Shown piece by piece: positions 1 through 10,603 of a DNA stretch of 64,000 bases. The stretch is from Pasteurella dagmatis (GTDB lineage Bacteria; Pseudomonadota; Gammaproteobacteria; Enterobacterales; Pasteurellaceae). Both the position numbers and the translations under genes were made by a program. The stretch's first letter is position 1; each line of letters begins with the position of its first letter. The DNA lies in NCBI RefSeq assembly GCF_900186835.1, contig NZ_LT906448.1, positions 930,001 through 994,000 on the forward strand. Reading direction: 5' to 3'. The notes under the pieces are model-generated. The model was not told the origin of the DNA and searched no databases. It saw only the letters and a list, made by a program, of their open reading frames with translations.

Positions 1-312
1 TGGCAAGCCTGCGATCAGTTACAAATGAATGGTTCCGTTTTAGAACAACAAGCATTAGCCGAAATTTCCAATGTGGATAGCACACTGAGTAAACACGGGC
101 GTTATTTAGTCAAAGAAATTGAGCAACAAACTGGCGTACCGACCTACTACTATTTATATCGTATTGGTGGTGAAAGTTTGGCAACTGAACAGAAACGTTG
201 TTGTCCAAATTGTGGAAGCAATTGGGCGCTAGAATCACCGTTTTTTGACTTATTCCATTTTAAATGTGATGATTGTCGCTTAGTTTCGAATTTATCTTGG
301 CATTATGCTTAA
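1..312 (+). CDS. Zn-ribbon protein, C-terminal part (DUF2310-like)
   Basis: This is the 3' end of a gene whose start lies before the window; the frame is open from base 1. The visible tail has two CxxC pairs (CPNC and CDDC) about 20 residues apart near the C-terminus, the layout of a zinc ribbon. I think it is the Pasteurellaceae DUF2310 family, described only as Zn-ribbon and possibly nucleic-acid-binding, but that assignment is from memory. It ends shortly before the structured queF leader. Function is not known. Confidence 0.6.
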   Translation, partial: WQACDQLQMNGSVLEQQALAEISNVDSTLSKHGRYLVKEIEQQTGVPTYYYLYRIGGESLATEQKRCCPNCGSNWALESPFFDLFHFKCDDCRLVSNLSWHYA

Positions 313-505
313 CGCATTTTTGTGAGAAAAATGACGTTAAATTATACGTAATTCCCTGATTTTTTTAGCTTGCTGCACAAATGCGAGGGAAAAATCAGGG
401 GTTGCTTTCTTTGCTTATTTTCTTAATCACTACTTTTATCGCCAAAAGAAAATAAGTCGCCCTCAGGCGAAATCCTGAGAATTTAATATGAAAGGACAAA
501 ATAAT
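313..505 (+). promoter_or_regulatory. Multi-hairpin leader upstream of queF
   Basis: This intergenic stretch contains four inverted repeats in a row. 315-321 pairs with 327-333 (7 bp). 354-364 pairs with 390-400 (11 bp, perfect, CCCTGATTTTT arm). 414-424 pairs with 446-456 (11 bp, perfect). Near the start codon two hairpins compete for the same bases: 457-461 with 466-470, or 462-467 with 474-479. The last pair could shift translation or termination. I do not see the canonical preQ1-I riboswitch pattern. Whether this is a ligand sensor, the terminator of the upstream gene, or both is open. Confidence 0.5.
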
Positions 506-1345
506 ATGCACTATCAAGACGATAGTTTAAACAAACTGACACTCGGACAACAAACACAATATGTGTCAAATTATGACCGCACTTTATTACAACCTGTACC
601 ACGCAAACTCAATCGTGATGGATTAGGCATAACTGAACAGAAACCATTTAATCAAGGTGCTGATATTTGGACAGCTTATGAAATCTCGTGGTTAAATCCA
701 AAAGGCGTGCCACAAGTGGCGATTGCTGATGTGGAAATTGATTTTCGTAGCCAAAATTTAATTGAATCAAAAAGTTTTAAACTTTACTTAAACAGCTTTA
801 ACCAAACCAAATTTGACAGTTTTGCTGAAGTTGAACGCACATTAGCAGAAGATCTTGCACAATGTGCACAAGGTGATGTAAAAGTGACATTACATTCTTT
901 ATCAAAATATCGTGCTGAACCTATCGCTGAATTATCAGGCGTTTGTATTGATGAACAAGATATTGAAGTCGAGAGCTATGAATTTAATGCGGATATTCTA
1001 CAAAACTGTGTTTCAGAACAGATCGTTGAAGAAAATCTAGTGAGTCACTTATTAAAATCAAACTGTTTAATTACCCAACAACCCGACTGGGGAAGTGTGC
1101 AAATTCATTATGTAGGTAAGCAGATTGATCGTGAAAAATTGCTCCGCTATTTGATTTCATTCCGTCAACACAATGAATTCCACGAGCAATGTGTAGAGCG
1201 TATTTTCTGTGATTTAATGCGTTTTGCAAATCCAGAAAAACTCACTGTATATGCACGCTATACAAGACGTGGCGGATTAGACATTAACCCGTTTCGTTCA
1301 AACTTTGAACCTATTCCACACAATCAGCGTTTAGCTCGTCAATAG
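506..1345 (+). CDS. queF: NADPH-dependent 7-cyano-7-deazaguanine reductase QueF
   Basis: QueF reduces preQ0 to preQ1 in queuosine synthesis for tRNA modification. The 279-residue protein is close to the long two-domain E. coli type (282 residues). The substrate-binding motif [12 protein letters not shown] is near residue 90. The catalytic cysteine and aspartate (SNC...QPD, about Cys187 and Asp194) keep the seven-residue spacing of the family. I prefer the ATG at 506 because AAAGGA lies nine bases upstream; an in-frame ATG at 488 has no good ribosome site. ppnN follows after nine bases, so the two are probably co-transcribed. Confidence 0.95.
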   Translation: MHYQDDSLNKLTLGQQTQYVSNYDRTLLQPVPRKLNRDGLGITEQKPFNQGADIWTAYEISWLNPKGVPQVAIADVEIDFRSQNLIESKSFKLYLNSFNQTKFDSFAEVERTLAEDLAQCAQGDVKVTLHSLSKYRAEPIAELSGVCIDEQDIEVESYEFNADILQNCVSEQIVEENLVSHLLKSNCLITQQPDWGSVQIHYVGKQIDREKLLRYLISFRQHNEFHEQCVERIFCDLMRFANPEKLTVYARYTRRGGLDINPFRSNFEPIPHNQRLARQ

Positions 1346-1354
1346 GAGGTTGCA

Positions 1355-2722
1355 ATGAGCAATAATATCCATTATGTCAATCCTCGTGGGAGTATGGATC
1401 AGCTTTCCCATTTGGAAGTTGAGTTACTCACGAAAAAAGTAAAAAGTAAACTTTATACTCTTTATCGCAACTGCTCACTGGCAGTGTTAAATTCAGGTGC
1501 GGTAACAGACGACAGCCGTGCATTATTGAATAAATACCCTGACTTCGATATCCACTTAGTAGCAAGGGAACGAGGTGTTTCGCTGGAATTACATAATCCA
1601 CCAGAAGATGCGTTTGTAGATGATCGTATTATTCGTAATATTCAATTCCATTTATTTGCAGTGTTACGTGATATTTTATTTGTTAACGTGCTAAACCAAC
1701 GTATTAATCCTTGTAACATTCAAGACAGCAAACATATTACCAACTTTGTTTTCTCTATTTTACGTAATGCTAAAGCTTTACCTGTTGGGACACATCCGAA
1801 TTTAATTGTATGCTGGGGTGGTCACTCAATAAATCAAGTGGAATACCAATATTGTCGAGCAGTGGGAACTGAGTTGGGCTATCGTGAACTTAACATTATT
1901 ACAGGTTGTGGACCGGGTGTAATGGAAGCACCAATGAAAGGGGCTGCGATTGGTCACGCCAGCCAACGCTACGAAAAAAGCCGTTTCATAGGGATTACAG
2001 AACCATCAATTATTGCATCAGAACCACCAAATCCGATCGTGAATGAATTGATTATTATGCCAGATATTGAAAAACGCCTTGAAGCTTTTGTGCGTATGGG
2101 ACACGGGATCATTATTTTCCCAGGAGGTCCGGGAACATTTGAAGAGCTACTTTATATTCTCGGCATTAAATTAGCGGAAGACAACAAAGATCAACCATTA
2201 CCACTCATTCTCACGGGTCCAAAAGAAAGTGAAGAGTACTTTAGAACCATTGATCGTTTTATTGGTGAAACTTTAGGTGAAGAAGCACGTTCACTTTATG
2301 AAATCATTATTGATGATCCTGAAAGTGTAGCTCGTAAAATGAGCCAATCGATGCACAATGTGAAAGTAAAACGCTATCAAACTGGCGATTCTTATGCATT
2401 CAATTGGTCTTTAAAAGTACCAATGGATTTCCAAATGCCATTTGTACCAACGCACGACAATATGGCGAACCTAAATTTACATCGTAACCAATCGACAATG
2501 GATTTAATTGCTAATTTACGTCGTGCCTTTTCAGGAATTGTGGCAGGAAATATTAAACCAGAAACTCAAGATCGTATTGAAGAACTGGGTGTATTTAAAC
2601 TACACGGTGATGCAGAGTTACTTGAAAAAATCGACCAAGTGCTACAAGACTTTATCGAACAAGATCGTATGAAATTGCCAGATGGTACAGATTACGAGCC
2701 TTGTTACGAACTCGTCAAATAA
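1355..2722 (+). CDS. ppnN: Nucleotide 5'-monophosphate nucleosidase PpnN (YgdH)
   Basis: PpnN belongs to the LOG/lysine decarboxylase-like Rossmann family and splits nucleoside monophosphates into base and ribose 5-phosphate. In E. coli it is controlled by (p)ppGpp. The length (455) matches E. coli PpnN (454). The family motifs are clear: [13 protein letters not shown] at about 185-197 and PGGPGTFEE at 256-264. A strong AGGAGG ribosome site precedes the ATG, nine bases after queF stops. No obvious plus-strand terminator follows; the hairpin downstream is oriented for pgi. Confidence 0.93.
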   Translation: MSNNIHYVNPRGSMDQLSHLEVELLTKKVKSKLYTLYRNCSLAVLNSGAVTDDSRALLNKYPDFDIHLVARERGVSLELHNPPEDAFVDDRIIRNIQFHLFAVLRDILFVNVLNQRINPCNIQDSKHITNFVFSILRNAKALPVGTHPNLIVCWGGHSINQVEYQYCRAVGTELGYRELNIITGCGPGVMEAPMKGAAIGHASQRYEKSRFIGITEPSIIASEPPNPIVNELIIMPDIEKRLEAFVRMGHGIIIFPGGPGTFEELLYILGIKLAEDNKDQPLPLILTGPKESEEYFRTIDRFIGETLGEEARSLYEIIIDDPESVARKMSQSMHNVKVKRYQTGDSYAFNWSLKVPMDFQMPFVPTHDNMANLNLHRNQSTMDLIANLRRAFSGIVAGNIKPETQDRIEELGVFKLHGDAELLEKIDQVLQDFIEQDRMKLPDGTDYEPCYELVK

Positions 2723-2726
2723 ACCT

Positions 2727-2764
2727 AAAAAAATGCACCTCAAATGATTTTCACTTGAGGTGCA
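2727..2764 (-). terminator. Rho-independent terminator of pgi
   Basis: A perfect 10-bp stem (2734-2743 with 2755-2764) is followed on the minus strand by seven T (2733-2727). It lies 33 bases past the pgi stop codon. Read on the plus strand it lacks a T run, so it serves pgi and not ppnN. Confidence 0.85.
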
Positions 2765-2796
2765 ATATCAAAAAATGCGTTTTTTATACCGCGCTT

Positions 2797-4479
<1,683 letters not shown>

Positions 4480-4488
4480 TTAATTTAA

Positions 4489-5571
4489 CTAATCGACATA
4501 TTCTGTAAGCACGCGTGGAGTTAATTTTGTAATCAACTCATAACTAATCACACCACTAAGCTCAGCAATTTCCTCAATTGGTAATTCTTTGCCCCATAAA
4601 ATCACTTCATCGCCTACTTTATCTTGACTGTCTTGCCCTAAATCTACAGTGAGCATATCCATTGATACTTTACCAACAATTGGCACACGACGACCATTTA
4701 GATAAACCGGTGTACCCGTTGGAATATCACGCGGATAGCCATCGCCATAACCAATTGCAACTACACCTATTTTCGTGTCTTTATCACTCACCCAAACACC
4801 GCCATAACCTACTGGCTCGCCTTTTTTATGTGCCTTAACTGAAATTAGCGAAGAAGTTAAGGTCATTACTGGAGTTAAATCATATTCCCTTGCTGGCACA
4901 TTAATTGGCGCAATCCCATACATAATGATACCCGGACGGATCCAATCTAGATGAGAATCTTCCCAGAATAAAATGCCGCCTGAAGCTGCAATACTACGCT
5001 CACCTTTTTTATCCGCAGTAGCTTGCAAAAAACGGTTTAACTGAAGTGCGGTGTAATCTGAATGAATTTCATCCGCCCGACTGAAATGACTTACAAAACC
5101 AATATTAGGATCCACATTTGGCGTATTTTTTAATGCTTGGTAAAATTCATCCACTTGCGATAAATCAACACCTAGACGATGCATACCTGTATCAATTTTC
5201 AGCCACACTTTAATTGGATTTGGCAAATCGCTACTTTGTAACGCTTCTAGCTGTTCAATATTATGCACAACTGTTTGAATATTATTCACTGCTAAAATCG
5301 GTAAGTCTTGAGTGCAAAAAAAACCTTCTAATAGCAAAATAGGTTTGGTTATCCCATTTGAACGTAAACTCAAGGCCTCTTCTAAACGTGCGACACCAAA
5401 ACAATCAACCATTTTCTCAACAGCTTCAGAGACAAAAACTACACCGTGGCCATAAGCATTAGCTTTCACAACAGCAATAATTTTTGCATTTGGGGCTTTT
5501 TGTTTAATAGTTTGAATGTTGTGTTTTAATGCAACGGAACTAATTTTTGCCGTTGCTGGCTTCATATTCAT
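4489..5571 (-). CDS. alr: Alanine racemase
   Basis: Alr makes D-alanine for peptidoglycan with pyridoxal phosphate. The PLP lysine is Lys36 in VVKANAYGHG, and the second catalytic base is Tyr256 in GEPVGYGGVW. At 360 residues it has the usual length. Its ATG overlaps the dnaB stop by one base (TAATG), which suggests translational coupling; an ATG two codons later is also possible. An uptake signal lies at 5044-5052. The dnaB-alr linkage is shared with many gammaproteobacteria. Confidence 0.96.
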   Translation of the reverse strand: MNMKPATAKISSVALKHNIQTIKQKAPNAKIIAVVKANAYGHGVVFVSEAVEKMVDCFGVARLEEALSLRSNGITKPILLLEGFFCTQDLPILAVNNIQTVVHNIEQLEALQSSDLPNPIKVWLKIDTGMHRLGVDLSQVDEFYQALKNTPNVDPNIGFVSHFSRADEIHSDYTALQLNRFLQATADKKGERSIAASGGILFWEDSHLDWIRPGIIMYGIAPINVPAREYDLTPVMTLTSSLISVKAHKKGEPVGYGGVWVSDKDTKIGVVAIGYGDGYPRDIPTGTPVYLNGRRVPIVGKVSMDMLTVDLGQDSQDKVGDEVILWGKELPIEEIAELSGVISYELITKLTPRVLTEYVD

Positions 5572-6974
5572 TAATAATCGTCTCTCATTTCTCTTTGTTC
5601 TGCCAAATTATCGAAGCGAGAATATTGACCTCTAAAAGCAAGCCTTACACGTCCAATCGGACCATTACGTTGCTTACCTATGATAATTTCGGCAATGCCT
5701 TTGTCTTCAGAATTATCGTTATATACCTCATCACGATAAATAAACATAATTAAGTCAGCATCTTGCTCAATAGAGCCTGATTCACGTAAATCTGAGTTTA
5801 CAGGGCGTTTATCTGCTCGGTTTTCCAAAGTACGATTAAGCTGTGACAATGCAATAACAGGCACTTCCAATTCTTTTGCTAATGCCTTAAGAGAACGTGA
5901 AATTTCTGCGATCTCTAAAGTGCGGTTGTCCGCAAAACCTGGCGCACGCATCAGTTGTAAGTAATCCACCATAATTAAGCTCAAGCCACCGTGCTCTCGG
6001 TAAACCCGCCTTGCACGAGAACGTAACTCTGTTGGCGTTAAACCAGAAGAATCATCGATATATAAATTCGGTTTATTAGCAAAAATGCCCATTGTACTAC
6101 CAATTTTTGCCCAGTCACTTTGATCAAGCCCTTGTCCAGTACGGATTTTTACCTGATCAACACGCGATAATGATGCTAAAGAACGCATCATAATCTGTTC
6201 CGCAGGCATCTCTAAACTGAACACTAAAACAGGTTTATCACTTTTTAATGCTGCATTTTCACATAAGTTCATCGCAAAGGTTGTTTTACCCATTGATGGA
6301 CGTGCCGCCACGATAATTAAGTCTGAAGGCTGCAAACCCGCTGTTTTTTTATCTAACGCATCAAAGCCTGTGCTTACACCCGTAATACCATTATGCCCTT
6401 CGGTTTGGCTTAACAGCTCAATGCGGTCAATAGTTTTTTCTAAAATAGCACAAATATTCTGTGGACCTTCGTTTGACGTTGTGCGTTTTTCTGAAATTGC
6501 AAAGACTTTACGCTCAGCTTCATCTAAAATATCTTTAACTTCCATTCCTTTGGTGTTATAACAACTTTGTGCCACTTCATTACTCACACCGATCAAATCT
6601 CGCAAAATGGCTCGATCACGTACGATCGCCGCATAAGATACGATATTCGATACACTTGGTGTATTTTTTGACAGTTCAGCTAAATAAGCAAAGCCACCCA
6701 CTTCGTCACTTAAATTTTTCTCACGAAGAAATTCATAGATATTGATAAGATCGATAGGCTTGCCTTGCCTCACGAGATTTTCCATTTCTTGGAAAATCAC
6801 ACGGTGACCTGCAAGATAAAAATCATCGGGAATAAGCATATCACTGATGCTATCCCAGTGCGCTGGATGAATTAAAATACCGCCTAACACTGATTGTTCT
6901 GCTTCCAAAGAATGTGGTGGAACAACGATTTGCTCCAAAGATTGAGGTGTGTTTCTTGAGGTATTTTTCGCCAT
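5571..6974 (-). CDS. dnaB: Replicative DNA helicase DnaB
   Basis: DnaB is the hexameric 5'-3' helicase at the replication fork. The N-terminal domain (about 20-125) is followed by a RecA-type domain with Walker A ARPSMGKT at 224-231 and Walker B LIMVDYLQL near 330. The late motif ESGSIEQDADLIMFIYR is also present. The length of 467 is typical (E. coli 471), and no intein or insertion interrupts the Walker motifs. It is the first gene of the dnaB-alr-pgi group. An uptake signal lies at 5918-5926. Confidence 0.97.
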   Translation of the reverse strand: MAKNTSRNTPQSLEQIVVPPHSLEAEQSVLGGILIHPAHWDSISDMLIPDDFYLAGHRVIFQEMENLVRQGKPIDLINIYEFLREKNLSDEVGGFAYLAELSKNTPSVSNIVSYAAIVRDRAILRDLIGVSNEVAQSCYNTKGMEVKDILDEAERKVFAISEKRTTSNEGPQNICAILEKTIDRIELLSQTEGHNGITGVSTGFDALDKKTAGLQPSDLIIVAARPSMGKTTFAMNLCENAALKSDKPVLVFSLEMPAEQIMMRSLASLSRVDQVKIRTGQGLDQSDWAKIGSTMGIFANKPNLYIDDSSGLTPTELRSRARRVYREHGGLSLIMVDYLQLMRAPGFADNRTLEIAEISRSLKALAKELEVPVIALSQLNRTLENRADKRPVNSDLRESGSIEQDADLIMFIYRDEVYNDNSEDKGIAEIIIGKQRNGPIGRVRLAFRGQYSRFDNLAEQREMRDDY

Positions 6975-6998
6975 AGAATTGGTATTTTATGAATTAAA

Positions 6999-7023
6999 AA
7001 TTGGGGTATATGATATACCAATT
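6999..7023. promoter_or_regulatory. Imperfect palindrome in the dnaB promoter region
   Basis: In the 199-base gap upstream of dnaB, the arms AATTGG and CCAATT flank an AT-rich centre (TATAT/ATATA), with two extra G in one arm. It sits 25 to 49 bases before the dnaB ATG and overlaps TATA-like elements, so it could be an operator or part of the promoter. The rest of the gap is AT-rich and shows no gene. Confidence 0.3.
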
Positions 7024-7090
7024 CGCATTTTTATTTAAGAGAGAATTAAGTAAAAATATGATTTGCCGCAAAACAGATGGCGTAAAAATT

Positions 7091-7131
7091 CATAAAAAAA
7101 CGACCGCACTTTGTCAACCTAAAGTGCGGTC
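7091..7131 (-). terminator. uvrD terminator built from an inverted uptake-signal pair
   Basis: Two uptake signals in opposite orientation (7103-7111 and 7122-7130) form an 11-bp stem, 7102-7112 with 7121-7131, and an eight-base loop. Seven A at 7094-7100 become a T run on the minus strand, so the hairpin ends uvrD transcripts, whose coding region stops at 7174. Confidence 0.85.
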
Positions 7132-7173
7132 ATTTTGAGTGAAATTTTCAAGGTCAAAAATCTAACCAGATAA

Positions 7174-9351
7174 TTAAACTTTTTCTAGTTTTGCTAAATG
7201 TGCAATAAGCCATTTGATCCCTTGATTTTGGAAAGCAATTTGCAAACGAGTGTTATTGTCAGAACCTTCCACATTAATAATTGTACCTTGTCCAAATTTA
7301 GCGTGTAGCACTTTTTGCCCCATTTTCCATTCGTTGTCAGATAACAATGGTGCGACAGAACCGACTTTTTGTTGATTCATTGCACGTGTCACAGTACCAC
7401 GCAAACGAATATCTTGGATACATTCTGTTGGTAATTCGGCAATAAAACGTGAAGGTAAATGACGTTCTTCTTTTGCATATAATCGGCGGCTTTCTGCATA
7501 ACAAATCGTCAGTTTTTGTTTTGCACGAGTAATGCCCACATAGGCAAGGCGACGCTCTTCTTCTAAACGTCCCGGCTCTTCGAAAGAACGGAAACTTGGG
7601 AAAAGCCCCTCTTCAACCCCTACCATAAACACACGAGGGAATTCCAACCCTTTTGCTGAGTGTAATGTCATCATTTCCACATATTCTTGGTGTGGTGAGG
7701 CTTGTTCTTCGCCAGCTTCTAAAGAAGCGTGAGTTAAAAATGCGGTTAAATCAGAAAGGTCTTCTGCTTCATCTGGTTTCACAAACTCTTTTGTCGCAGT
7801 CACTAACTCTTCCAAGTTTTCGATTCGCACTTCCCCTTTCTCGCCTTTTTCTTGCTTGTACATTTCATACAAACCAGAATGTTTAATCACGAAGTCTGTT
7901 TGTGCAAACAATGGCATTTCTGCGGTGTCTTGCTGTAAGGAATGAATAAGTTCCATAAAGCGCAATAAAGCAGTTGCCGCTCGGCCAGTAAGTAAGTTTT
8001 CTTGAATAGCTAATTGTGTGGCTTGCCATAAAGTCACTGATCGTTCTCGCGTTAAATTACGCAAAATATCTAACGTGCGGTCACCAATGCCTCTCGCCGG
8101 TGTATTAATCACACGCTCAAATGCTGCATCATCATCTCGATTTGCAATTAAGCGAAGATATGCCAATGCATCTTTGATTTCTTGGCGCTCAAAGAATCGC
8201 ATACCACCGTAAATACGATAAGGGATTTGTGAACGAATCAAGGCTTCTTCAATCACACGTGATTGGCTATTGCTACGATAAAGCACTGCACAATCATTTA
8301 ATTTGCCACCATTTTCTATCCATTGTTTGATTTGTGCTGCAACAAATAAAGCCTCGTCTAATTCATTGAATGCCGCATAAATTCCGACAGGATCGCCTTT
8401 TTCTCCTTCGGTCCATAAATTTTTACCTAACCGGTTAGTGTTATTGGCAATTAAATGGTTTGCACTTTCAAGAATATTGCCTGTTGAACGATAATTTTGC
8501 TCTAAGCGAATAGTTTCAGCTTTCGGGAAATCATCTAAAAAACGTTGAATATTTTCAATTTTTGCTCCACGCCAACCATAAATCGATTGATCGTCATCAC
8601 CAACAATCATTACGTTACCTTGCTGACCAGCCAACAATTTAACCCAAGCATATTGAATTTTATTAGTATCTTGGAATTCATCCACCAAAATATGTTGGAA
8701 ACGTTCTTGATAACGTTGCAAAATCACAGGCTTTTTGATCCAAAGTTCATAAGCTCGTAACAATAATTCAGCGAAATCCACTAAGCCAGCACGATCACAA
8801 GTATCTTGATAAATTTGATAAATTTTAATCCACTCTCGTTCGTGTTTATCATTATTATCATCTATTTGATGTGCTCTTAAACCATCATCTTTTTTATTAT
8901 TAATGTACCAACACACCTGTTTTGGTAAAAATACCTTTTCATCAAAATTGTGCAATTTAAGTAGGCGTTTAACTAAACGAAGTTGATCATCAGAGTCTAA
9001 AATTTGGAAATCTTGTGGAAGGTTTGCATCAAGATGATGCGCACGAAGTAAGCGATGAGCAATACTGTGAAAAGTCCCCACCCACATACCGAATAAACGT
9101 TGAGAAGAATGGTTTGCAAGTGTACTTTCAATACGATGACGCATTTCTGCTGCTGCTTTATTAGTAAAAGTTACCGCCATAATGCTACCTTCAGAAATGC
9201 CTTCTACCGCAATCAACCATGCGATACGATGAGTTAATACTCGAGTTTTGCCACTCCCAGCACCCGCCAATACTAAATAATTGCCTAACGGTGCAGCCAC
9301 GGCCTTACGCTGTTTGTCATTTAACCCATCTAATAATTCTGAAATATCCAT
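7174..9351 (-). CDS. uvrD: DNA helicase II UvrD
   Basis: UvrD is a superfamily 1 3'-5' helicase acting in mismatch repair and nucleotide excision repair. Walker A (AGAGSGKT) is at 29-36, motif II is LVDEFQDTN near residue 220, and motif VI is YVGITRAK. The C-terminal tail ends in the Tudor-like segment seen in UvrD (GQKVLHAKFGQGTI). The length of 725 is close to E. coli UvrD (720), which favours UvrD over Rep. It appears to stand alone, with its own terminator at 7091-7131. Confidence 0.95.
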   Translation of the reverse strand: MDISELLDGLNDKQRKAVAAPLGNYLVLAGAGSGKTRVLTHRIAWLIAVEGISEGSIMAVTFTNKAAAEMRHRIESTLANHSSQRLFGMWVGTFHSIAHRLLRAHHLDANLPQDFQILDSDDQLRLVKRLLKLHNFDEKVFLPKQVCWYINNKKDDGLRAHQIDDNNDKHEREWIKIYQIYQDTCDRAGLVDFAELLLRAYELWIKKPVILQRYQERFQHILVDEFQDTNKIQYAWVKLLAGQQGNVMIVGDDDQSIYGWRGAKIENIQRFLDDFPKAETIRLEQNYRSTGNILESANHLIANNTNRLGKNLWTEGEKGDPVGIYAAFNELDEALFVAAQIKQWIENGGKLNDCAVLYRSNSQSRVIEEALIRSQIPYRIYGGMRFFERQEIKDALAYLRLIANRDDDAAFERVINTPARGIGDRTLDILRNLTRERSVTLWQATQLAIQENLLTGRAATALLRFMELIHSLQQDTAEMPLFAQTDFVIKHSGLYEMYKQEKGEKGEVRIENLEELVTATKEFVKPDEAEDLSDLTAFLTHASLEAGEEQASPHQEYVEMMTLHSAKGLEFPRVFMVGVEEGLFPSFRSFEEPGRLEEERRLAYVGITRAKQKLTICYAESRRLYAKEERHLPSRFIAELPTECIQDIRLRGTVTRAMNQQKVGSVAPLLSDNEWKMGQKVLHAKFGQGTIINVEGSDNNTRLQIAFQNQGIKWLIAHLAKLEKV

Positions 9352-9490
9352 TCACTTTTCGCCTTATCTGATTTTTTATTCAAAATAATGTTATTTGCAC
9401 ATAACATAAATTAGGGCAGTTTTTGTTCTGCCCTACATATTACTACTCATTTAAACTGTCTTTTTATACAGTAAATTATAGACAAAACTC

Positions 9491-10312
9491 TTAAAAAAAC
9501 AACCGCTCTTTTCCAGCATAAACTGTTGCACGCCCTTCTCTCGCAAAACCAACTAACGTCAGTTGATAATCTTTTGCCATATTGACTGCTAGCTCTGTTG
9601 CAGCTGAAATTGCCACTAACATTTCAATGCCACAGGCGGCTGATTTTTGCACCATCTCATAACTTGCACGGCTAGTCACTAACACAAATCCATTTGGGAA
9701 TTGTTGTTTTGCTCGCCAGCCTAATAATTTATCTAATGCAACATGACGACCAACATCTTCACGAATTGCAAGCAAATTACCTTCTAGATCAAAAAAGCCC
9801 GCTGCATGCGTTGAGCCTGTTTCTTTACCTAATTCTTGCGCTTGTTGTAATTGTTTTAAACAACTGTCTAATTTATTCAAATCAAATTGAAAAGTGCGGT
9901 CTAATTTTGGCAATTTTTTATTTACCTGTTCTAATTGCTCTGCCCCACAAATTCCACAACCTGTTCTGCCAGCGAGTGTTCTACGTTTATCTTTTAAGCG
10001 AATGAAACAACGTGTTGCCAATTCAATTTGCACTTCAACCCCGTTGCAAGTTGGTACCACATCCATTCCATAAATATCACTTGTTTTATCAATAATGCCT
10101 TCTGCTAAAGAAAAGCCTAGTGCAAAATCCATTAAATCTTGTGGTGAACACATCATCACAGTGTGAGAGATGCCGTTATAAACGAGTGCAACAGGCGTTT
10201 CTGTCGCAAGACTTTCTTCTCGCTCCACATAAGTTATTTTCTCGTTAGAAAAATGTTGTTTTTTTGTTAATTTGCTGAAAAAACCAACTATTGATTTTGT
10301 GATCCAGTTCAA
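9491..10312 (-). CDS. fdhD: Formate dehydrogenase sulfurtransferase FdhD
   Basis: FdhD transfers sulfur from IscS to the molybdenum-bis-MGD cofactor, which activates formate dehydrogenases. The CxxC motif is at Cys119 and Cys122 in [12 protein letters not shown]. The C-terminal half has the conserved [12 protein letters not shown] segment. At 273 residues it is the usual length. It is divergent from fdnG, so the accessory gene sits beside its client. A USS is at 9892-9900 and the variant AAGAGCGGT at 9502-9510. Confidence 0.95.
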   Translation of the reverse strand: MNWITKSIVGFFSKLTKKQHFSNEKITYVEREESLATETPVALVYNGISHTVMMCSPQDLMDFALGFSLAEGIIDKTSDIYGMDVVPTCNGVEVQIELATRCFIRLKDKRRTLAGRTGCGICGAEQLEQVNKKLPKLDRTFQFDLNKLDSCLKQLQQAQELGKETGSTHAAGFFDLEGNLLAIREDVGRHVALDKLLGWRAKQQFPNGFVLVTSRASYEMVQKSAACGIEMLVAISAATELAVNMAKDYQLTLVGFAREGRATVYAGKERLFF

Positions 10313-10603
10313 AATATTTTTCCTTAATTATTAAATTTGCTTATAGATTTAGCAATGAAAAGCCGGTATCCTAAATAGCATAAAATTGCTGGTAATTTGA
10401 CTATTTTAAGATTTATATCAACAATTCCTACTTGTTAAATTGTAAAACAATTTTAACACGCAAAAATAAAGTATGCGAAAATAACGCATCTTAACGTTCG
10501 GTGGATATTAGTTATACCCTTTAATATTCACTGTTTTCTACAAAAACGAATTTACTACGATCAAAACTAACAAATTGACTTTGTTAGGTAAGGAGTATTG
10601 ATT
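10313..10603. promoter_or_regulatory. Divergent fdhD-fdnG control region
   Basis: This 291-base AT-rich gap separates two divergent operons. A nearly perfect inverted repeat, TGTTAAATTGT at 10433-10443 with ACAATTTTAACA at 10447-10458, differs by one extra A. A small ATGCG/CGCAT repeat follows near 10475-10490. The position fits binding of an anaerobic regulator, but I could not find a convincing FNR box (TTGAT-N4-ATCAA), so the regulator is unknown. AAGGAG just before 10604 is the fdnG ribosome site. Confidence 0.4.

Noticed and set aside
313-505. preQ1-I riboswitch upstream of queF
   Set aside because: The region is structured, but the short pseudoknot aptamer pattern (pyrimidine-rich loop and AAAAAACTAA-like tail) was not found.
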